From Stutzerimonas zhaodongensis (GTDB lineage Bacteria; Pseudomonadota; Gammaproteobacteria; Pseudomonadales; Pseudomonadaceae), in assembly GCF_003696365.1 (NCBI RefSeq), contig NZ_RFFM01000005.1:62001-126000 (forward strand): 64,000 nt of DNA, given 5' to 3'. Of the stretch, positions 9,952 through 20,908 are shown piece by piece. The translations under genes and the position numbers were made by a program. Position 1 is the first letter of the stretch. Every line of letters starts with the position of its first letter. The notes below the pieces were generated by a model. That model did not search any database, was not told the origin of the DNA, and was given only the letters and a program-made list of their open reading frames with translations.

Positions 9952-11025
9952 ATGCTTGCATACATATTCCGGCGGCTGCTGCTTATCATCCCGACACTGT
10001 TCGGCATCCTGCTGATCAACTTCATCATCATTCAGGCCGCCCCAGGCGGTCCCGTCGAGCAGGCTATCGCCAAGCTTGAAGGATTCGAGGGAGCTACCAG
10101 CCGTATAGCCGGCGGCGGTTCCGAGGTAGCCACAGGTAGTAACAGCTATCGAGGCGGACAGGGCCTGGACCCGGACCTGATTGCCGAGATCGAGCGCCTG
10201 TACGGTTTTGACAAACCGGCTCCCGAACGCTTTTGGATCATGCTCAGCAATTACCTGCGGCTCGACTTTGGGGAAAGCTTCTTCCGTGACGCCACCGTAA
10301 CGGACTTGATCATCGAGAAGATGCCGGTCTCGATCTCACTGGGCTTATGGAGCACGCTGATCATGTACCTGGCCTCGATACCGCTCGGTATCGCCAAGGC
10401 TACCCGCCACGGGACCCCGTTCGATGTTTGGACCAGTTCGGCAATCATTGTCGGCTACGCCATTCCCGCGTTCCTGTTCGCCATACTATTGATCGTGCTG
10501 TTCGCCGGCGGAAGTTACTGGAACTGGTTTCCTCTGAGAGGGCTGACATCCGGAAATTTCGACGAGCTTACGCTCGGTGGAAAGATCATCGACTATTTCT
10601 GGCATCTGGCGCTGCCCGTGACCGCGCTGGTCATAGGCAACTTCGCGACCCTGACGTTGCTGACCAAGAACAGCTTCCTGGACGAGATCAACAAACAGTA
10701 CGTGATCACAGCGCGGGCCAAGGGTCTGAGCAAGAATCGGGTGCTTTACGGCCATGTGTTTCGCAACGCGATGCTGATCATCATTGCTGGGTTTCCCTCA
10801 GCGTTCATCGGAATGTTCTTCACCGGCTCGTTGCTGATCGAAGTGATCTTTTCCCTCGACGGGCTTGGGCTGCTCAGCTTCGAAGCTGCCATCAACCGTG
10901 ACTATCCTGTCGTATTTGGCACCCTCTTCCTCTTCACCCTGCTAGGCCTTGTCGTCAAGCTTATCGGCGACCTGACCTACACGCTGGTGGACCCGCGAAT
11001 CGACTTCGAAAGCAGGGAGGCCTGA
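9952..11025 (+). CDS. nppB: ABC transporter inner-membrane permease (YejB/NppB type)
   Basis: This 357-residue permease begins [28 protein letters not shown], the typical first membrane segment of DppB/OppB-like proteins. A soluble loop follows, then five more hydrophobic segments. The EAA-type coupling motif is the [21 protein letters not shown] region near residues 245-265. It starts three bases after the nppA2 stop and ends one base before nppC. It should pair with NppC to form the channel in the cytoplasmic membrane. Confidence 0.94.
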   Translation: MLAYIFRRLLLIIPTLFGILLINFIIIQAAPGGPVEQAIAKLEGFEGATSRIAGGGSEVATGSNSYRGGQGLDPDLIAEIERLYGFDKPAPERFWIMLSNYLRLDFGESFFRDATVTDLIIEKMPVSISLGLWSTLIMYLASIPLGIAKATRHGTPFDVWTSSAIIVGYAIPAFLFAILLIVLFAGGSYWNWFPLRGLTSGNFDELTLGGKIIDYFWHLALPVTALVIGNFATLTLLTKNSFLDEINKQYVITARAKGLSKNRVLYGHVFRNAMLIIIAGFPSAFIGMFFTGSLLIEVIFSLDGLGLLSFEAAINRDYPVVFGTLFLFTLLGLVVKLIGDLTYTLVDPRIDFESREA

Positions 11026-11026
11026 G

Positions 11027-12046
11027 ATGACGCTGTCGCCGCTCAATCAGCGTCGTTTCGCCCTTTTCAAAGCCCACAAGCGAGGCTGGTGGTCGCTCTG
11101 GATATTCCTCACGCTGTTCATCCTCAGTCTAGGTGCAGAGCTGATCGCCAACGACAAACCCATCGTCGTCCGTTTTGATGGCGGCTGGTATTTCCCAGTG
11201 GTCAAACGCTACCCGGAAACTGTATTTGGCGGGGAGTTTCCCCTGCAGGCGAACTACAAAGGACCCTACATTCAAGAGCTGATCGAGAAGAAGGACGGTT
11301 GGATGATCTGGCCGCCGATCCCGTTCCACCATTCAAGCATCAACTACGACCTTCAGGTCCCAGCGCCCGCCCCCCCATCACGAGACAATTGGCTGGGCAC
11401 TGACGATCAGGGCCGGGATGTGCTTGCCAGGGTCATCTACGGCTTTCGGATCTCGGTCCTGTTTGCATTGACGCTCACGCTGATTAGTTCGGTGATCGGT
11501 GTAATAGCCGGAGCCTTGCAGGGTTTCTATGGGGGTTGGGTCGACCTTGTCGGGCAGCGCGTCCTCGAGATCTGGTCCGGGCTCCCGGTGCTCTACCTGC
11601 TGATCATTCTCGCAAGTTTCGTGCAGCCCAATTTCTGGTGGCTGCTCGGCATCATGCTGCTCTTCTCGTGGATGAGCCTGGTGGATGTCGTCCGGGCGGA
11701 GTTCCTGCGCGGCCGCAACCTCGAATACGTGCGTGCGGCAAGAGCGTTGGGAATGCGTAATGGCGCAATCATGTTTCGTCACATCCTCCCAAACGCAATG
11801 GTCTCGACCATGACTTTCATGCCGTTCATCCTCACAGGCGCGATTGGCACATTGACCGCTTTGGATTTCCTTGGCTTCGGTTTGCCTCCCGGCGCGCCCT
11901 CACTCGGGGAGCTGGTCGCACAGGGCAAGTCGAATCTACAAGCACCTTGGCTGGGCATCAGTGCCTTCATGGTTCTCGCCGTCATGCTGACGCTGCTGGT
12001 ATTCATCGGGGAGGCCGCCCGCGATGCCTTCGATCCAAGGAAATAG
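11027..12046 (+). CDS. nppC: ABC transporter inner-membrane permease (YejE/NppC type)
   Basis: The 339-residue partner permease has one N-terminal membrane segment, then a long periplasmic insert (about residues 35-125) containing NWLGTDDQGRDVLARVIYGFR. This insert is the conserved DppC/OppC feature. Five further membrane segments follow, with the EAA motif at RAARALGMRNGAIMFRHILPNAM. It is tightly coupled to both neighbours, with one-base gaps on each side. Confidence 0.94.
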   Translation: MTLSPLNQRRFALFKAHKRGWWSLWIFLTLFILSLGAELIANDKPIVVRFDGGWYFPVVKRYPETVFGGEFPLQANYKGPYIQELIEKKDGWMIWPPIPFHHSSINYDLQVPAPAPPSRDNWLGTDDQGRDVLARVIYGFRISVLFALTLTLISSVIGVIAGALQGFYGGWVDLVGQRVLEIWSGLPVLYLLIILASFVQPNFWWLLGIMLLFSWMSLVDVVRAEFLRGRNLEYVRAARALGMRNGAIMFRHILPNAMVSTMTFMPFILTGAIGTLTALDFLGFGLPPGAPSLGELVAQGKSNLQAPWLGISAFMVLAVMLTLLVFIGEAARDAFDPRK

Positions 12047-12047
12047 C

Positions 12048-13697
12048 ATGACCGATAATCTGATTGAGGTCCGCGACCTTGCCGTCGAGTTCGTCACTGG
12101 CGGTAAGGCGCAACGTGTAGTCGAAGGCGTCAGCTTCGATATTCGTAAGGGCGAGACACTGGCACTGGTGGGTGAAAGTGGTTCGGGTAAGTCCGTCACC
12201 GCTCATTCGATCCTGCGGCTTTTGCCCTACCCGCTGGCCCAGCATCCGGCGGGTGAGATTCGCTATGCCGGCGAGGACCTGCTCAAGGCAACGGAGAAAC
12301 GTATGCGAGGCGTTCGCGGTAACCGCATCGCCATGGTGTTTCAAGAGCCGATGACCTCGCTCAACCCACTGCATACCATTGGCAAACAGATCAATGAAGT
12401 GCTCCAGATCCACAAAGGACTAAATGGCAAGGCCGCCACTGCGCGGACCCTGGAGCTGCTTGAACTGGTGGGAATTCCTGAACCTGCAAAGCGAATTCGT
12501 GCCTATCCCCATGAGCTCTCCGGCGGCCAACGTCAGCGAGTAGTGATCGCCATGGCACTCGCCAATGAGCCTGAACTGCTGATTGCCGATGAGCCAACTA
12601 CCGCCCTGGACGTCACAGTCCAGCTGAAAATCCTAGAGTTGCTCAAGGATTTGCAGCAGCGCCTTGGAATGGCACTTCTACTGATAAGCCACGATCTGAA
12701 CCTTGTTCGACGTATCGCGCATCGAGTATGTGTCATGCAGAGCGGTCGCGTCGTCGAACAGGCAGCTTGCGAAAAACTGTTCCGCTCGCCGGAGCATCCT
12801 TACACCCAGGAACTGCTTGCAGCCGAGCCTAGCGGTGATCCGGTAGCGGTTCAGGAGGACGCTCCGGCACTGCTGGAAGTGAAGGACCTGCGAGTCTGGT
12901 TTCCGATCAAAAAGGGACTTTTCCGGCGGACAGTTGACCATGTCAAGGCGGTCGATGGGGTCACCTTCAGTTTGCCGCGAGGTCAGACGCTCGGCATCGT
13001 CGGCGAAAGTGGCTCGGGTAAGTCCACATTAGGTCTGGCGATCATTCGTTTGCTTTCCAGCACGGGTGAAATCCGATTTCAGGACCAGGCGCTGGAGAAC
13101 ATGTCGCAACGCGCTGTACGGCCACTGCGACGACAGATGCAGGTAGTGTTTCAGGATCCATTTGGCAGTCTTAGCCCTCGCATGTCGGTCGGCCAGATTG
13201 TCGGAGAAGGGCTAAGCATTCATGGAATGGGCTCAGCCTCGGAGCAGGCGCAAGCGATCATTGATGCATTGGTCGAAGTAGGACTCGACCCGGAGAGTCG
13301 TCACCGCTACCCCCACGAGTTTTCAGGTGGGCAACGGCAGCGAATCGCCATCGCCAGAGCGCTGGTTCTCAAGCCTGAGCTGATCCTGCTTGATGAACCG
13401 ACCTCGGCACTGGACCGTACCGTGCAGCGGCAAGTAGTGGAGCTTCTGCGCTCGCTCCAAGCCAAGTACAACTTGACCTACCTGTTCATCAGCCATGACC
13501 TGGCGGTGGTACGGGCACTGAGCCACCAGATGATGGTGGTCAAGCAAGGTAAGGTCGTCGAACAGGGAGCAGCGAAGACTATCTTCGCTGCTCCCCAACA
13601 TCCGTATACACAGCAGTTGCTGGAATCAGCCTTCATGGCGCCAGCTACTGATGAACAACCAGAAGAGGGACAAGCACATGGGTTTTCTTACCGGTAA
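12048..13697 (+). CDS. nppD: ABC transporter ATPase with two nucleotide-binding domains (YejF/NppD type)
   Basis: This 549-residue protein carries both ATP-binding domains of the importer in one chain. Each half has a Walker A motif (GESGSGKSV and GESGSGKST), a signature (LSGGQRQRV and FSGGQRQRI), and a Walker B ([12 protein letters not shown] and [12 protein letters not shown]). The HPYTQELL and HPYTQQLL segments that close oligopeptide ABC ATPases follow each domain. I chose the ATG right after the nppC stop. Its last 20 bases overlap the fabI start region. Confidence 0.95.
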   Translation: MTDNLIEVRDLAVEFVTGGKAQRVVEGVSFDIRKGETLALVGESGSGKSVTAHSILRLLPYPLAQHPAGEIRYAGEDLLKATEKRMRGVRGNRIAMVFQEPMTSLNPLHTIGKQINEVLQIHKGLNGKAATARTLELLELVGIPEPAKRIRAYPHELSGGQRQRVVIAMALANEPELLIADEPTTALDVTVQLKILELLKDLQQRLGMALLLISHDLNLVRRIAHRVCVMQSGRVVEQAACEKLFRSPEHPYTQELLAAEPSGDPVAVQEDAPALLEVKDLRVWFPIKKGLFRRTVDHVKAVDGVTFSLPRGQTLGIVGESGSGKSTLGLAIIRLLSSTGEIRFQDQALENMSQRAVRPLRRQMQVVFQDPFGSLSPRMSVGQIVGEGLSIHGMGSASEQAQAIIDALVEVGLDPESRHRYPHEFSGGQRQRIAIARALVLKPELILLDEPTSALDRTVQRQVVELLRSLQAKYNLTYLFISHDLAVVRALSHQMMVVKQGKVVEQGAAKTIFAAPQHPYTQQLLESAFMAPATDEQPEEGQAHGFSYR

Positions 13698-14472
13698 GCG
13701 CGTATTGATCGTCGGCGTCGCCAGCAAACTGTCGATTGCCTCCGGCATCGCCGCGGCCATGCACCGTGAGGGCGCCGAACTGGCTTTCACCTATCAGAAC
13801 GAAAAGCTCAAAGGTCGCGTTGAAGAGTTCGCCGCCAGCTGGGGCTCCAGTCCAGAGCTGTGCTTCCCATGCGACGTCGCCAGTGATGAAGAAATCGTCA
13901 AGGTCTTCGAAGAGCTGGGCAAAAAGTGGGACGGTCTTGACGGCATCGTCCATTCGGTAGGCTTCGCTCCTGGGGACCAGCTCGATGGCGACTTCACCGA
14001 CGTGACCACCCGCGAAGGGTTCCGCATAGCCCACGACATCAGCGCCTATAGCTTGGTCGCCCTGGCCAAGGCCGGACGTCCGCTCATGAAAGGTCGAAAC
14101 GGCAGCATACTCACCCTCTCCTATCTGGGTGCCGAGCGCACCATGCCCAACTACAATGTCATGGGCATGGCGAAGGCCAGTCTTGAGGCGGGCGTTCGCT
14201 ACTTGGCCGGCAGCCTCGGCCCTGAAGGCACTCGCGTCAACGCTGTATCAGCCGGGCCGATCCGGACCTTGGCTGCCTCCGGCATCAAGAGCTTTCGCAA
14301 AATGCTGGCGGCCAATGAGAAGCAAACCCCGTTGCGCCGCAATGTGACAATCGATGAAGTTGGCAACGCGGGCGCATTCCTCTGCTCGGACCTCGCCTCT
14401 GGAATCAGCGGTGAAATCCTCTACGTCGATGGTGGATTCAATACAACCGCCATGGGAGCGATCGAGGACTGA
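13678..14472 (+). CDS. fabI: Enoyl-[acyl-carrier-protein] reductase (NADH)
   Basis: It catalyses the last reduction step of the fatty-acid elongation cycle. The 264-residue SDR-like protein has the FabI glycine pattern [13 protein letters not shown] near residue 13. The active-site set is Y149, Y159 and K166, matching the family spacing Y-x6-Y...K. The start ATG is set by AGAGGGA upstream and matches the family N-terminus ([13 protein letters not shown]). It overlaps nppD by 20 bases in another frame, so it is probably co-transcribed and perhaps coupled. A strong terminator follows. Confidence 0.96.
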   Translation: MGFLTGKRVLIVGVASKLSIASGIAAAMHREGAELAFTYQNEKLKGRVEEFAASWGSSPELCFPCDVASDEEIVKVFEELGKKWDGLDGIVHSVGFAPGDQLDGDFTDVTTREGFRIAHDISAYSLVALAKAGRPLMKGRNGSILTLSYLGAERTMPNYNVMGMAKASLEAGVRYLAGSLGPEGTRVNAVSAGPIRTLAASGIKSFRKMLAANEKQTPLRRNVTIDEVGNAGAFLCSDLASGISGEILYVDGGFNTTAMGAIED

Positions 14473-14483
14473 CATTCTCGACG

Positions 14484-14520
14484 CAAAAAAAAACCCGCAT
14501 TGAATGCGGGTTTTTTGTTT
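14484..14520. terminator. Bidirectional terminator between fabI and ppiD
   Basis: CCCGCAT and ATGCGGG form a GC-rich stem around TGA, flanked by a run of A on the left and TTTTTT on the right, so the A/T tracts extend the stem. It serves the convergent fabI (plus) and ppiD (minus) transcripts. Confidence 0.92.
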
Positions 14521-14537
14521 CAGCTCACCGAAGCCTG

Positions 14538-16391
14538 TCAGAAGGTTTCGATCTTGGCATCGCTATGCAGCATTTGCCTGTAGGCAGCAAAATCCTGTTG
14601 GCCGCTGCGGGAAGCCAGGAAGCGGCGATAGTTCTGCTTGTCCTCTTCGGAAAGAGCAGATTGAGGCTCGCTGACGCCGCTCAGTCTGACAACCACGTAG
14701 TCTCCGCTAGGGAGGCGCACACTGCCGTATGTTGGTTTGTCATTCGTTTCAGGTTTAGGCATGCGGAATACTTGCTGAAGCACCTCTGGATCCACGCCCT
14801 CCTGATCGCGCGATGCGGCCTCCACAGGCTGCCATTGGCCGCTCGCCTCACCACCGTCACGAAGGGTTGCGATCATCTGCTCGCTAGCCTGCTGTGCCTG
14901 ATCAGCTGCCTTGCTGCGTTGAAGCTGAGCAACGATGGCGCCTTTGACTTCATCGAACGGAAGAACCTCAGGTTGCAAATGCTGCTTCACTCGGACGGCT
15001 ACGGCTGTATCCGGATCCAGCTCGATGACGCCGCTGTTCGCTCCGTCCACCAGCACTTCTTCGCTGAATGCGGCCTGAATGACTTGCCGATTGGCCGCGA
15101 CACCCGCACCACCCTCACGACCAAACGCATCGGTAGTCTGGACCGACAGCCCCAACTCCTGAGCCGGCTGTGCTAGATCCGAGGACTCAAATGCCGTGTC
15201 TTCTAGTTGCTTACTTGCTTCGACAAAGCGCTGTTCTACCTGCTGAGCCTTCAGCTCGCGAACCAGCTCGGGCTTGAGGCTATCCAGTGAAGGCACCTCG
15301 GGCGACTGCACGCCAAGCAACTTGATCAGATGCCAGCCGAAGTCAGAACGAACAGGCTCTGAGACCTGGCCATCCTGAAGCGCATACAGGGCCTCTTCAA
15401 AGGCTGGGTCATAGACCCCTGGCCCTGCGAAACCAAGGTCGCCCCCTTCATTTGAAGACCCAGGATCCTCGGACAGCTCCTTGGCCAACGCCGCAAAATC
15501 CTCACCCGCATTCAGGCGCTTAGCGACCTCGTCGATCTTGGCTCGGGCATCGTTATCGCTAGCGTCATCAGCTTCGATGAGGATATGTGCAGCTCGGCGC
15601 TGCTGTGCCAGGTTGGCGATACGCTGCTGATAGAGATCGTTGACCTCTTCATCGGAAACTTCAACCTGATCGAAGAACGATTCCTTTTTGAGCTCGACGT
15701 ATTCAAGCACTACCTGCTCCTGCGAGCGATAGCGGTCAGTGTTCTGTTCGTAATACTGGCGAGCGTCTTCGTCGCTCACCTCGACGGCCGCGGTATCAGC
15801 GGGGATCGAAATAGTGGCGAAATCACGAGTCTGCTGCTCCAATCGAGCAAAAGCCTCAATCTGCTCATCCGTGACAAAGCCTGACCCCGATATACCAGCA
15901 CGAAGTTGGCCTATCAGCATTTCCTGTCTCATGAGCTCACGAAACTGAAGCCGCGTGTAACCCATCTGCTGGATGACCTGGTCGAAGCGCGCTGCATTGA
16001 ATGCACCGTCAACGGAGAACTCGGGCGTCTGCAGAATCAGCTGGTCGAGGGCCGATTCGGAAAAAGCGAAATCTGCGTCACGCGCACCCTGAAGCAGCAA
16101 CGCCCGGTCTATCAATGCGCGCAACGATGACTCACGTACCAGCTTGTCATCCAGCATCGAAGGGTCGAAGTTGCCACCCAGCTGCTGAGCCAGCTGACGG
16201 CGCTGCATGTTCATTGCCTGATTGAGTTCATCCAGTGAGATTTCTTCGCCGTTGACCTCTGCAGCATTTCGGCTATTGCTTGCAGCGTTGAAGATGGCAT
16301 CGAATCCCGTCAGCGCCAGCAGCATGATGATAATGCCGATGATGGTTTTGGCAATCCAGCCTTGTGAATTGTCCCTGATGTTCTGAAGCAT
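14538..16391 (-). CDS. ppiD: Periplasmic folding chaperone PpiD (SurA_N-like, parvulin domain)
   Basis: The 617-residue protein is anchored by one N-terminal membrane segment (TIIGIIIMLLALTGFDAIF) and projects into the periplasm, where it assists folding of exported proteins near the Sec translocon. A SurA_N-like region (residues 35-200) precedes a parvulin core at about 265-360 (RAAHILIEADDA, GGDLGFAGPGVYDPAFEEALYAL, SDFGWHLIKLL). A second divergent PPIase-like segment follows. I chose the internal start MLQNIRDNSQGW, the usual PpiD beginning. Confidence 0.94.
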   Translation of the reverse strand: MLQNIRDNSQGWIAKTIIGIIIMLLALTGFDAIFNAASNSRNAAEVNGEEISLDELNQAMNMQRRQLAQQLGGNFDPSMLDDKLVRESSLRALIDRALLLQGARDADFAFSESALDQLILQTPEFSVDGAFNAARFDQVIQQMGYTRLQFRELMRQEMLIGQLRAGISGSGFVTDEQIEAFARLEQQTRDFATISIPADTAAVEVSDEDARQYYEQNTDRYRSQEQVVLEYVELKKESFFDQVEVSDEEVNDLYQQRIANLAQQRRAAHILIEADDASDNDARAKIDEVAKRLNAGEDFAALAKELSEDPGSSNEGGDLGFAGPGVYDPAFEEALYALQDGQVSEPVRSDFGWHLIKLLGVQSPEVPSLDSLKPELVRELKAQQVEQRFVEASKQLEDTAFESSDLAQPAQELGLSVQTTDAFGREGGAGVAANRQVIQAAFSEEVLVDGANSGVIELDPDTAVAVRVKQHLQPEVLPFDEVKGAIVAQLQRSKAADQAQQASEQMIATLRDGGEASGQWQPVEAASRDQEGVDPEVLQQVFRMPKPETNDKPTYGSVRLPSGDYVVVRLSGVSEPQSALSEEDKQNYRRFLASRSGQQDFAAYRQMLHSDAKIETF

Positions 16392-16444
16392 GCATCCCCC
16401 AGGAGTCAGCTGCGCAATGCTCACGGCAGCACGGGTGGAGTCCG

Positions 16445-16477
16445 GAAAAAAGAAAGGCGCATCCAGGGATGCGCCTT
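16445..16477 (-). terminator. Rho-independent terminator of hupB
   Basis: On the minus strand AAGGCGCATC pairs with GATGCGCCTT around CCTG (10 bp), followed by a T-rich tract (TTCTTTTTT). It lies about 120 bases past the hupB stop and just before the ppiD leader. Confidence 0.88.
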
Positions 16478-16523
16478 CTCGGAGCTTTTGGAGCAGTTGG
16501 GCTTATCCCCCAAGCCCGAACAC

Positions 16524-16540
16524 AACAGGCAATGCCTGTT
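16524..16540. repeat. Short perfect dyad between hupB and its terminator
   Basis: AACAGGCA and TGCCTGTT form an 8+1+8 palindrome in the hupB 3' untranslated region. The function is unknown. As RNA it could form a 6-bp stem with a 5-base loop. Confidence 0.4.
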
Positions 16541-16599
16541 CGACTAACCGCTCCAGACCAGGGTCAGCATCAGCTGACAACTGGCCGGATCGAAAACGC

Positions 16600-16872
16600 T
16601 TAGTTGACAGCGTCTTTCAGAGCTTTACCAGCTTTAAAACCCGGAATCTTGGCAGCAGCGATGTCGATCGGCTTGCCAGTCTGTGGGTTACGGCCGGTGC
16701 GAGCAGCACGCTCCTTGACAGCAAAAGTACCGAAACCAACCAGTACCACGGAATCACCAGCCTTCAGAGCGCCTGTTACGGATTCAATTACTGCATCCAG
16801 CGCGCGGCCAGCAACAGCTTTCGGGATATCAGCAGATGCAGCAATGGCATCGATCAGTTCCGACTTGTTCAC
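16600..16872 (-). CDS. hupB: DNA-binding protein HU-beta
   Basis: This 90-residue histone-like protein bends and compacts DNA as a dimer. The N-terminal helices ([29 protein letters not shown]) and the DNA-intercalating beta-arm with GRNPQTG near residue 60 are intact. Translation begins at GTG, with AGGGGA seven bases upstream. It has its own strong promoter in the gap after lon and its own terminator. The lon-hupB-ppiD order is the common Pseudomonas arrangement. Confidence 0.96.
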   Translation of the reverse strand: MNKSELIDAIAASADIPKAVAGRALDAVIESVTGALKAGDSVVLVGFGTFAVKERAARTGRNPQTGKPIDIAAAKIPGFKAGKALKDAVN

Positions 16873-16960
16873 TCTAAGTCCCCTTATTTCTGTTGAGTCG
16901 TATCTTTAATTTTTTGGTGTAAGCAAAGCGGCGCCGAATAGCAACGACACAATGGGCCGG

Positions 16961-16990
16961 CTTATATCAAGGCCACCGAAAATGTGTCAA
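16961..16990 (-). promoter_or_regulatory. Strong sigma-70 promoter for hupB
   Basis: On the minus strand the sequence reads TTGACA, an 18-base spacer, then TATAAG. This is a perfect -35 and a good -10. It would start a leader of roughly 80 bases before the GTG of hupB. Confidence 0.8.
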
Positions 16991-17004
16991 TCAAGCCTTG
17001 CAGA

Positions 17005-19401
17005 CTAATGCGTGCTGATTCGCTCCTTGGAATCAGGCTCGCGTTTGTCGTCCTTTGCAACGATATCAGGAGCCGCATCGGGCAAGGGCTCCGGCGCGTA
17101 TTGCAGCGCAATTTGGAGGACTTCGTCAATCCACTTGACTGGTTTAATCTGTAGGTCCTGCTTAATATTCTCTGGAATCTCTTTCAGATCACGCTGATTC
17201 TCTTCAGGAATGATCACGGTCTTGATGCCGCCCCGGTGCGCAGCGAGCAACTTCTCTTTCAACCCGCCAATCGCTAGAACTTGGCCCCGCAGCGTAATCT
17301 CACCCGTCATTGCCACTTCTGCCCGGACCGGGATCTGAGTCAGCGCAGAGACAAGCGCCGTACACATACCAATCCCTGCACTTGGGCCATCCTTCGGAGT
17401 CGCCCCTTCCGGAACATGGATGTGAATATCCTGTTTTTCGTGAAAGTCCGCAGGCAGGCCGAGGCTCGCTGCGCGACTGCGAACAACAGTAAGCGCTGCA
17501 GTGATGGATTCACCCATCACATCGCCCAAAGAACCTGTCTTGGTCAAACGCCCTTTACCTGGGACGACGGCCGCTTCAATCGTAAGCAGTTCACCGCCAA
17601 CCTGGGTCCATGCAAGGCCCGTTACCTGCCCCACTTGGTCCTGCTGTTCAGCGAGACCATAGCGGAACTTGCGGACACCGAGAAAATGCTCAAGCGACTC
17701 GGCCGTCACCTTCACTTCGAAGCGCTTTTCCGTCGCGTGTTCTTTTACAACCTTGCGACAAACCTTGGCCACTTGCCGCTCCAACCCGCGTACGCCTGCC
17801 TCTCGCGTGTAGAACCGGATGATGTCGCGAATCGCTTCCTCGTCGAACAGTAGCTCAGTCTTCTTCAGTCCATTGGCTTGAACCTGCTTAGGGACAAGAT
17901 AGCGAGTGGCAATATTGATTTTCTCGTCCTCGGTATAACCGGGCAGACGAATGATCTCCATTCGGTCCAGCAGCGGTGCCGGAATATTCATGGAGTTCGC
18001 GGTGCAGAGAAACATAACGTCCGAGAGGTCGTAATCGACTTCTAGGTAATGGTCGTTGAAGTTATGGTTCTGCTCGGGATCAAGCACCTCCAACAGGGCA
18101 GATGCAGGGTCACCACGCATGTCGTTACCCATCTTGTCGATCTCATCGAGAAGGAACAACGGGTTGCGAACACCAACCTTGGTCATCTTCTGGATCAAGC
18201 GCCCCGGCATCGAACCGATATAGGTGCGCCGATGGCCACGGATTTCGGCTTCGTCACGCACTCCACCGAGCGCCATGCGTACAAACTTACGATTCGTTGA
18301 ACGCGCGATGGATTCAGCGAGCGACGTTTTACCCACTCCAGGTGGGCCTACGAGACACAGCACAGGACCTTTGAGCTTCTTCACGCGCTTTTGAACAGCG
18401 AGATACTCCAGAATCCGGTCCTTTACTTCCTCAAGGCCGTAATGGTCGGTATCGAGTACATCTTCGGCCTTAGCGAGATCGAGACGCACCTTGCTCGCAG
18501 CCTTCCACGGTACATTGACCAGCCAATCGATATAAGTCCTGACAACTGTCGCTTCTGCGGACATCGGGGACATCTGCTTCAGCTTGTTCAGCTCGGTCGT
18601 AGCTTTGGTATGCGCGTCCTTGCTGAGCCCCGCATTTTCGATGCGTTTCTTTAGGTCATCGATTTCATTGTGACCTTCATCGATGTCGCCCAGCTCTTTC
18701 TGAATGGCCTTCATCTGCTCATTCAGATAGTACTCACGCTGGCTGCGCTCCATCTGCTTCTTGACGCGCCCACGGATGCGTTTCTCGACCTGAAGAAGAT
18801 CGATCTCGGCATCAAGCAACGCCAAAACGTGCTCGACGCGCTCAGGCAGGTTCGTAATTTCGAGAATGGCCTGCTTTTGCTCAATCTTCAGCGCCATATG
18901 AGCGGCCATGGTGTCAACGAGGCGCGCCGGTTCATCAATACTTGCGAGTGACGAGAGCACCTCGGACGGCACCTTTTTACCGAGCTGAACGTATTGCTCG
19001 AACTGACTCAGCAGGCTACGGGTAAAAACTTCGGCCTCACGCTCTTCGATTTCGGACTCATCGATAAGCGACACCTCGGCCCGGCAATGATCGTCCACGT
19101 CATAGAACCGATCGATAACACCACGCTGCTCACCCTCGACCAGTACCTTTACGGTACCGTCCGGGAGCTTCAGAAGTTGTAGCACTGTCGCGACCGTACC
19201 CACCCGATACAGCCCTTCTTCGTCCGGATCATCGTCAGCTGGATTCTTCTGAGCCAGGAGCAGAATTTGCTTGTCGCCCGACATCGCCGCTTCGAGCGCT
19301 TCAATAGATTTCTCCCGCCCAACGAACAGCGGAATCACCATGTGCGGGTAAACCACTACGTCGCGCAGCGGCAAAAGGGGCAATTCGATGGTTGTCTTCA
19401 T
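17005..19401 (-). CDS. lon: ATP-dependent Lon protease
   Basis: This 798-residue AAA+ serine protease degrades misfolded and regulatory proteins in the cytoplasm. The N-terminal substrate domain ([23 protein letters not shown]) is followed by a coiled-coil region, then Walker [10 protein letters not shown] and Walker [11 protein letters not shown]. The C-terminal protease domain has the Ser-Lys dyad in [11 protein letters not shown] (Ser near 680) and [13 protein letters not shown]. The Asp/Lys/Glu-rich C-terminal tail is poorly conserved. A heat-shock-like promoter lies upstream, after the clpX hairpin. Confidence 0.97.
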   Translation of the reverse strand: MKTTIELPLLPLRDVVVYPHMVIPLFVGREKSIEALEAAMSGDKQILLLAQKNPADDDPDEEGLYRVGTVATVLQLLKLPDGTVKVLVEGEQRGVIDRFYDVDDHCRAEVSLIDESEIEEREAEVFTRSLLSQFEQYVQLGKKVPSEVLSSLASIDEPARLVDTMAAHMALKIEQKQAILEITNLPERVEHVLALLDAEIDLLQVEKRIRGRVKKQMERSQREYYLNEQMKAIQKELGDIDEGHNEIDDLKKRIENAGLSKDAHTKATTELNKLKQMSPMSAEATVVRTYIDWLVNVPWKAASKVRLDLAKAEDVLDTDHYGLEEVKDRILEYLAVQKRVKKLKGPVLCLVGPPGVGKTSLAESIARSTNRKFVRMALGGVRDEAEIRGHRRTYIGSMPGRLIQKMTKVGVRNPLFLLDEIDKMGNDMRGDPASALLEVLDPEQNHNFNDHYLEVDYDLSDVMFLCTANSMNIPAPLLDRMEIIRLPGYTEDEKINIATRYLVPKQVQANGLKKTELLFDEEAIRDIIRFYTREAGVRGLERQVAKVCRKVVKEHATEKRFEVKVTAESLEHFLGVRKFRYGLAEQQDQVGQVTGLAWTQVGGELLTIEAAVVPGKGRLTKTGSLGDVMGESITAALTVVRSRAASLGLPADFHEKQDIHIHVPEGATPKDGPSAGIGMCTALVSALTQIPVRAEVAMTGEITLRGQVLAIGGLKEKLLAAHRGGIKTVIIPEENQRDLKEIPENIKQDLQIKPVKWIDEVLQIALQYAPEPLPDAAPDIVAKDDKREPDSKERISTH

Positions 19402-19458
19402 AAATTCAGCTCTACGACGGCCATACGGCGGTAAACAGGAAAAACAGACTTGCCATCA

Positions 19459-19487
19459 AGATGAGGGCGCGAAGGCCAAAAAACAAG
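19459..19487 (-). promoter_or_regulatory. Candidate sigma-32 (heat-shock) promoter for lon
   Basis: On the minus strand CTTGTTT is followed by 13 bases and then CCCTCATCT. This resembles the sigma-32 pattern CTTGAAA-N(13-15)-CCCCATNT. Its position, about 60 bases before the lon ATG, fits. lon is a known heat-shock gene, but the match is imperfect. Confidence 0.45.
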
Positions 19488-19504
19488 GACCCTGTAGAAA
19501 TGCA

Positions 19505-19524
19505 AAGGGGCCCGGAGGCCCCTT
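19505..19524 (-). terminator. Hairpin after clpX
   Basis: AAGGGGCC and GGCCCCTT form an 8-bp stem with a 4-base loop directly after the clpX stop, followed by TGCATTTC on the minus strand. This is a weak or partial terminator separating clpX from lon. Confidence 0.65.
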
Positions 19525-19529
19525 ATCTA

Positions 19530-20810
19530 TTACGCGTCCGGCGCAGCCTTCGCAGGCGGCTCGCTGTTCTCGTAAATAAGCAGAGGCTGTGACGTGCCTT
19601 CGATCACGCTCTCGTCGATGACAACCTTGCTGACATCCTTCTGAGATGGGATCTCGTACATGGTGTCCAACAGAACGCCCTCAAGGATCGAGCGAAGACC
19701 GCGCGCACCAGTCTTACGCTCCAGTGCCCGTGAAGCGACGGCTTTAAGAGCGTCAGTACGGAACTCGAGGTCCACACCTTCCAGCTCGAAAAGCTTTGCA
19801 TATTGCTTCGTCAAAGCATTCTTAGGCTCGGTCAGGATCTGGATAAGCGCCGCCTCATCCAACTCATCGAGCGTTGCGATAACTGGCAGGCGTCCAACGA
19901 ACTCGGGGATTAAACCGAACTTGACCAGATCATCGGGTTCGACCGCCCGCAAAGACTCTCCAATCTTCTTGCCCGGGTCCTTACTGCGCACTTCAGCATT
20001 GAAACCGATACCACCCTGGGTGGAGCGGCCCTGAATGACCTTTTCCAAACCAGCGAACGCACCACCGCAGATGAACAGAATATTGCGTGTATCGACCTGC
20101 AGAAACTCTTGCTGCGGATGCTTGCGACCGCCCTGCGGCGGCACGGAAGCTACTGTACCTTCGATCAGTTTGAGCAGTGCCTGCTGCACACCCTCACCGG
20201 ACACATCACGCGTGATGGAAGGGTTATCAGACTTGCGCGATATCTTGTCGATTTCGTCGATGTAGACGATACCCATTTGGGCTTTCTCAACGTCGTAATC
20301 ACATTTCTGCAGCAGTTTCTGAATAATGTTCTCAACATCTTCACCCACGTAACCGGCCTCTGTCAGAGTGGTGGCGTCGGCAATGGTGAAGGGTACATTC
20401 AGCAAGCGTGCAAGCGTTTCGGCCAAAAGCGTTTTACCCGAGCCAGTTGGCCCTATGAGCAAAATGTTGCTTTTACCCAGCTCGACTTCTTCTTTCTTGT
20501 CTCGCTGATTGAGTCGTTTGTAATGGTTGTAAACAGCCACTGCGAGGATTTTCTTCGCGCGCTCCTGACCAATGACGTACTGGTCGAGAATGCCGCTGAT
20601 CTCCTTGGGCGCAGGCAGTTTTTGCGCGCTGCTTTCAGCCTGTGCTTCTTGCACCTCCTCACGGATGATGTCGTTGCACAGGTCTACGCACTCGTCGCAG
20701 ATGAAGACAGAGGGCCCAGCAATCAACTTGCGTACTTCGTGCTGGCTTTTGCCGCAGAAAGAGCAATAGAGCAGCTTGCCGGAATCCTCGCCGTTGCGGG
20801 TGTCAGTCAT
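19530..20810 (-). CDS. clpX: ClpX, ATP-dependent unfoldase subunit of ClpXP
   Basis: The 426-residue AAA+ unfoldase recognises tagged proteins and feeds them to ClpP. The N-terminal C4 zinc finger (CSFCGKSQ ... CDEC) is followed by Walker A GPTGSGKT, the pore loop GYVGED, Walker B VYIDEIDK and the RKH loop (GGRKHPQQ). The start [16 protein letters not shown] is the family N-terminus; the upstream in-frame codons are not conserved. It follows clpP after a 98-base gap that carries a hairpin. Confidence 0.97.
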   Translation of the reverse strand: MTDTRNGEDSGKLLYCSFCGKSQHEVRKLIAGPSVFICDECVDLCNDIIREEVQEAQAESSAQKLPAPKEISGILDQYVIGQERAKKILAVAVYNHYKRLNQRDKKEEVELGKSNILLIGPTGSGKTLLAETLARLLNVPFTIADATTLTEAGYVGEDVENIIQKLLQKCDYDVEKAQMGIVYIDEIDKISRKSDNPSITRDVSGEGVQQALLKLIEGTVASVPPQGGRKHPQQEFLQVDTRNILFICGGAFAGLEKVIQGRSTQGGIGFNAEVRSKDPGKKIGESLRAVEPDDLVKFGLIPEFVGRLPVIATLDELDEAALIQILTEPKNALTKQYAKLFELEGVDLEFRTDALKAVASRALERKTGARGLRSILEGVLLDTMYEIPSQKDVSKVVIDESVIEGTSQPLLIYENSEPPAKAAPDA

Positions 20811-20856
20811 TCGATCGATCCAATCGGGAAGGCTTGAAACACAAGATGAAGGCAAT

Positions 20857-20878
20857 CGTGGGCTTTTTCAAGCCCACG
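20857..20878 (-). terminator. Hairpin between clpP and clpX
   Basis: CGTGGGCTT and AAGCCCACG form a perfect 9-bp stem. On the minus strand the loop is GAAA, a GNRA-type tetraloop, which would stabilise the RNA. No T-run follows, so it may act as an attenuator or RNA-stability element rather than a full terminator. Confidence 0.6.
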
Positions 20879-20908
20879 GTACAGCCGGATATCGCCACGC
20901 GGGTGAGA

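Noticed and set aside
20109-20837. A 242-codon plus-strand frame
   Set aside because: It is antisense to clpX, whose zinc finger and AAA motifs are intact.
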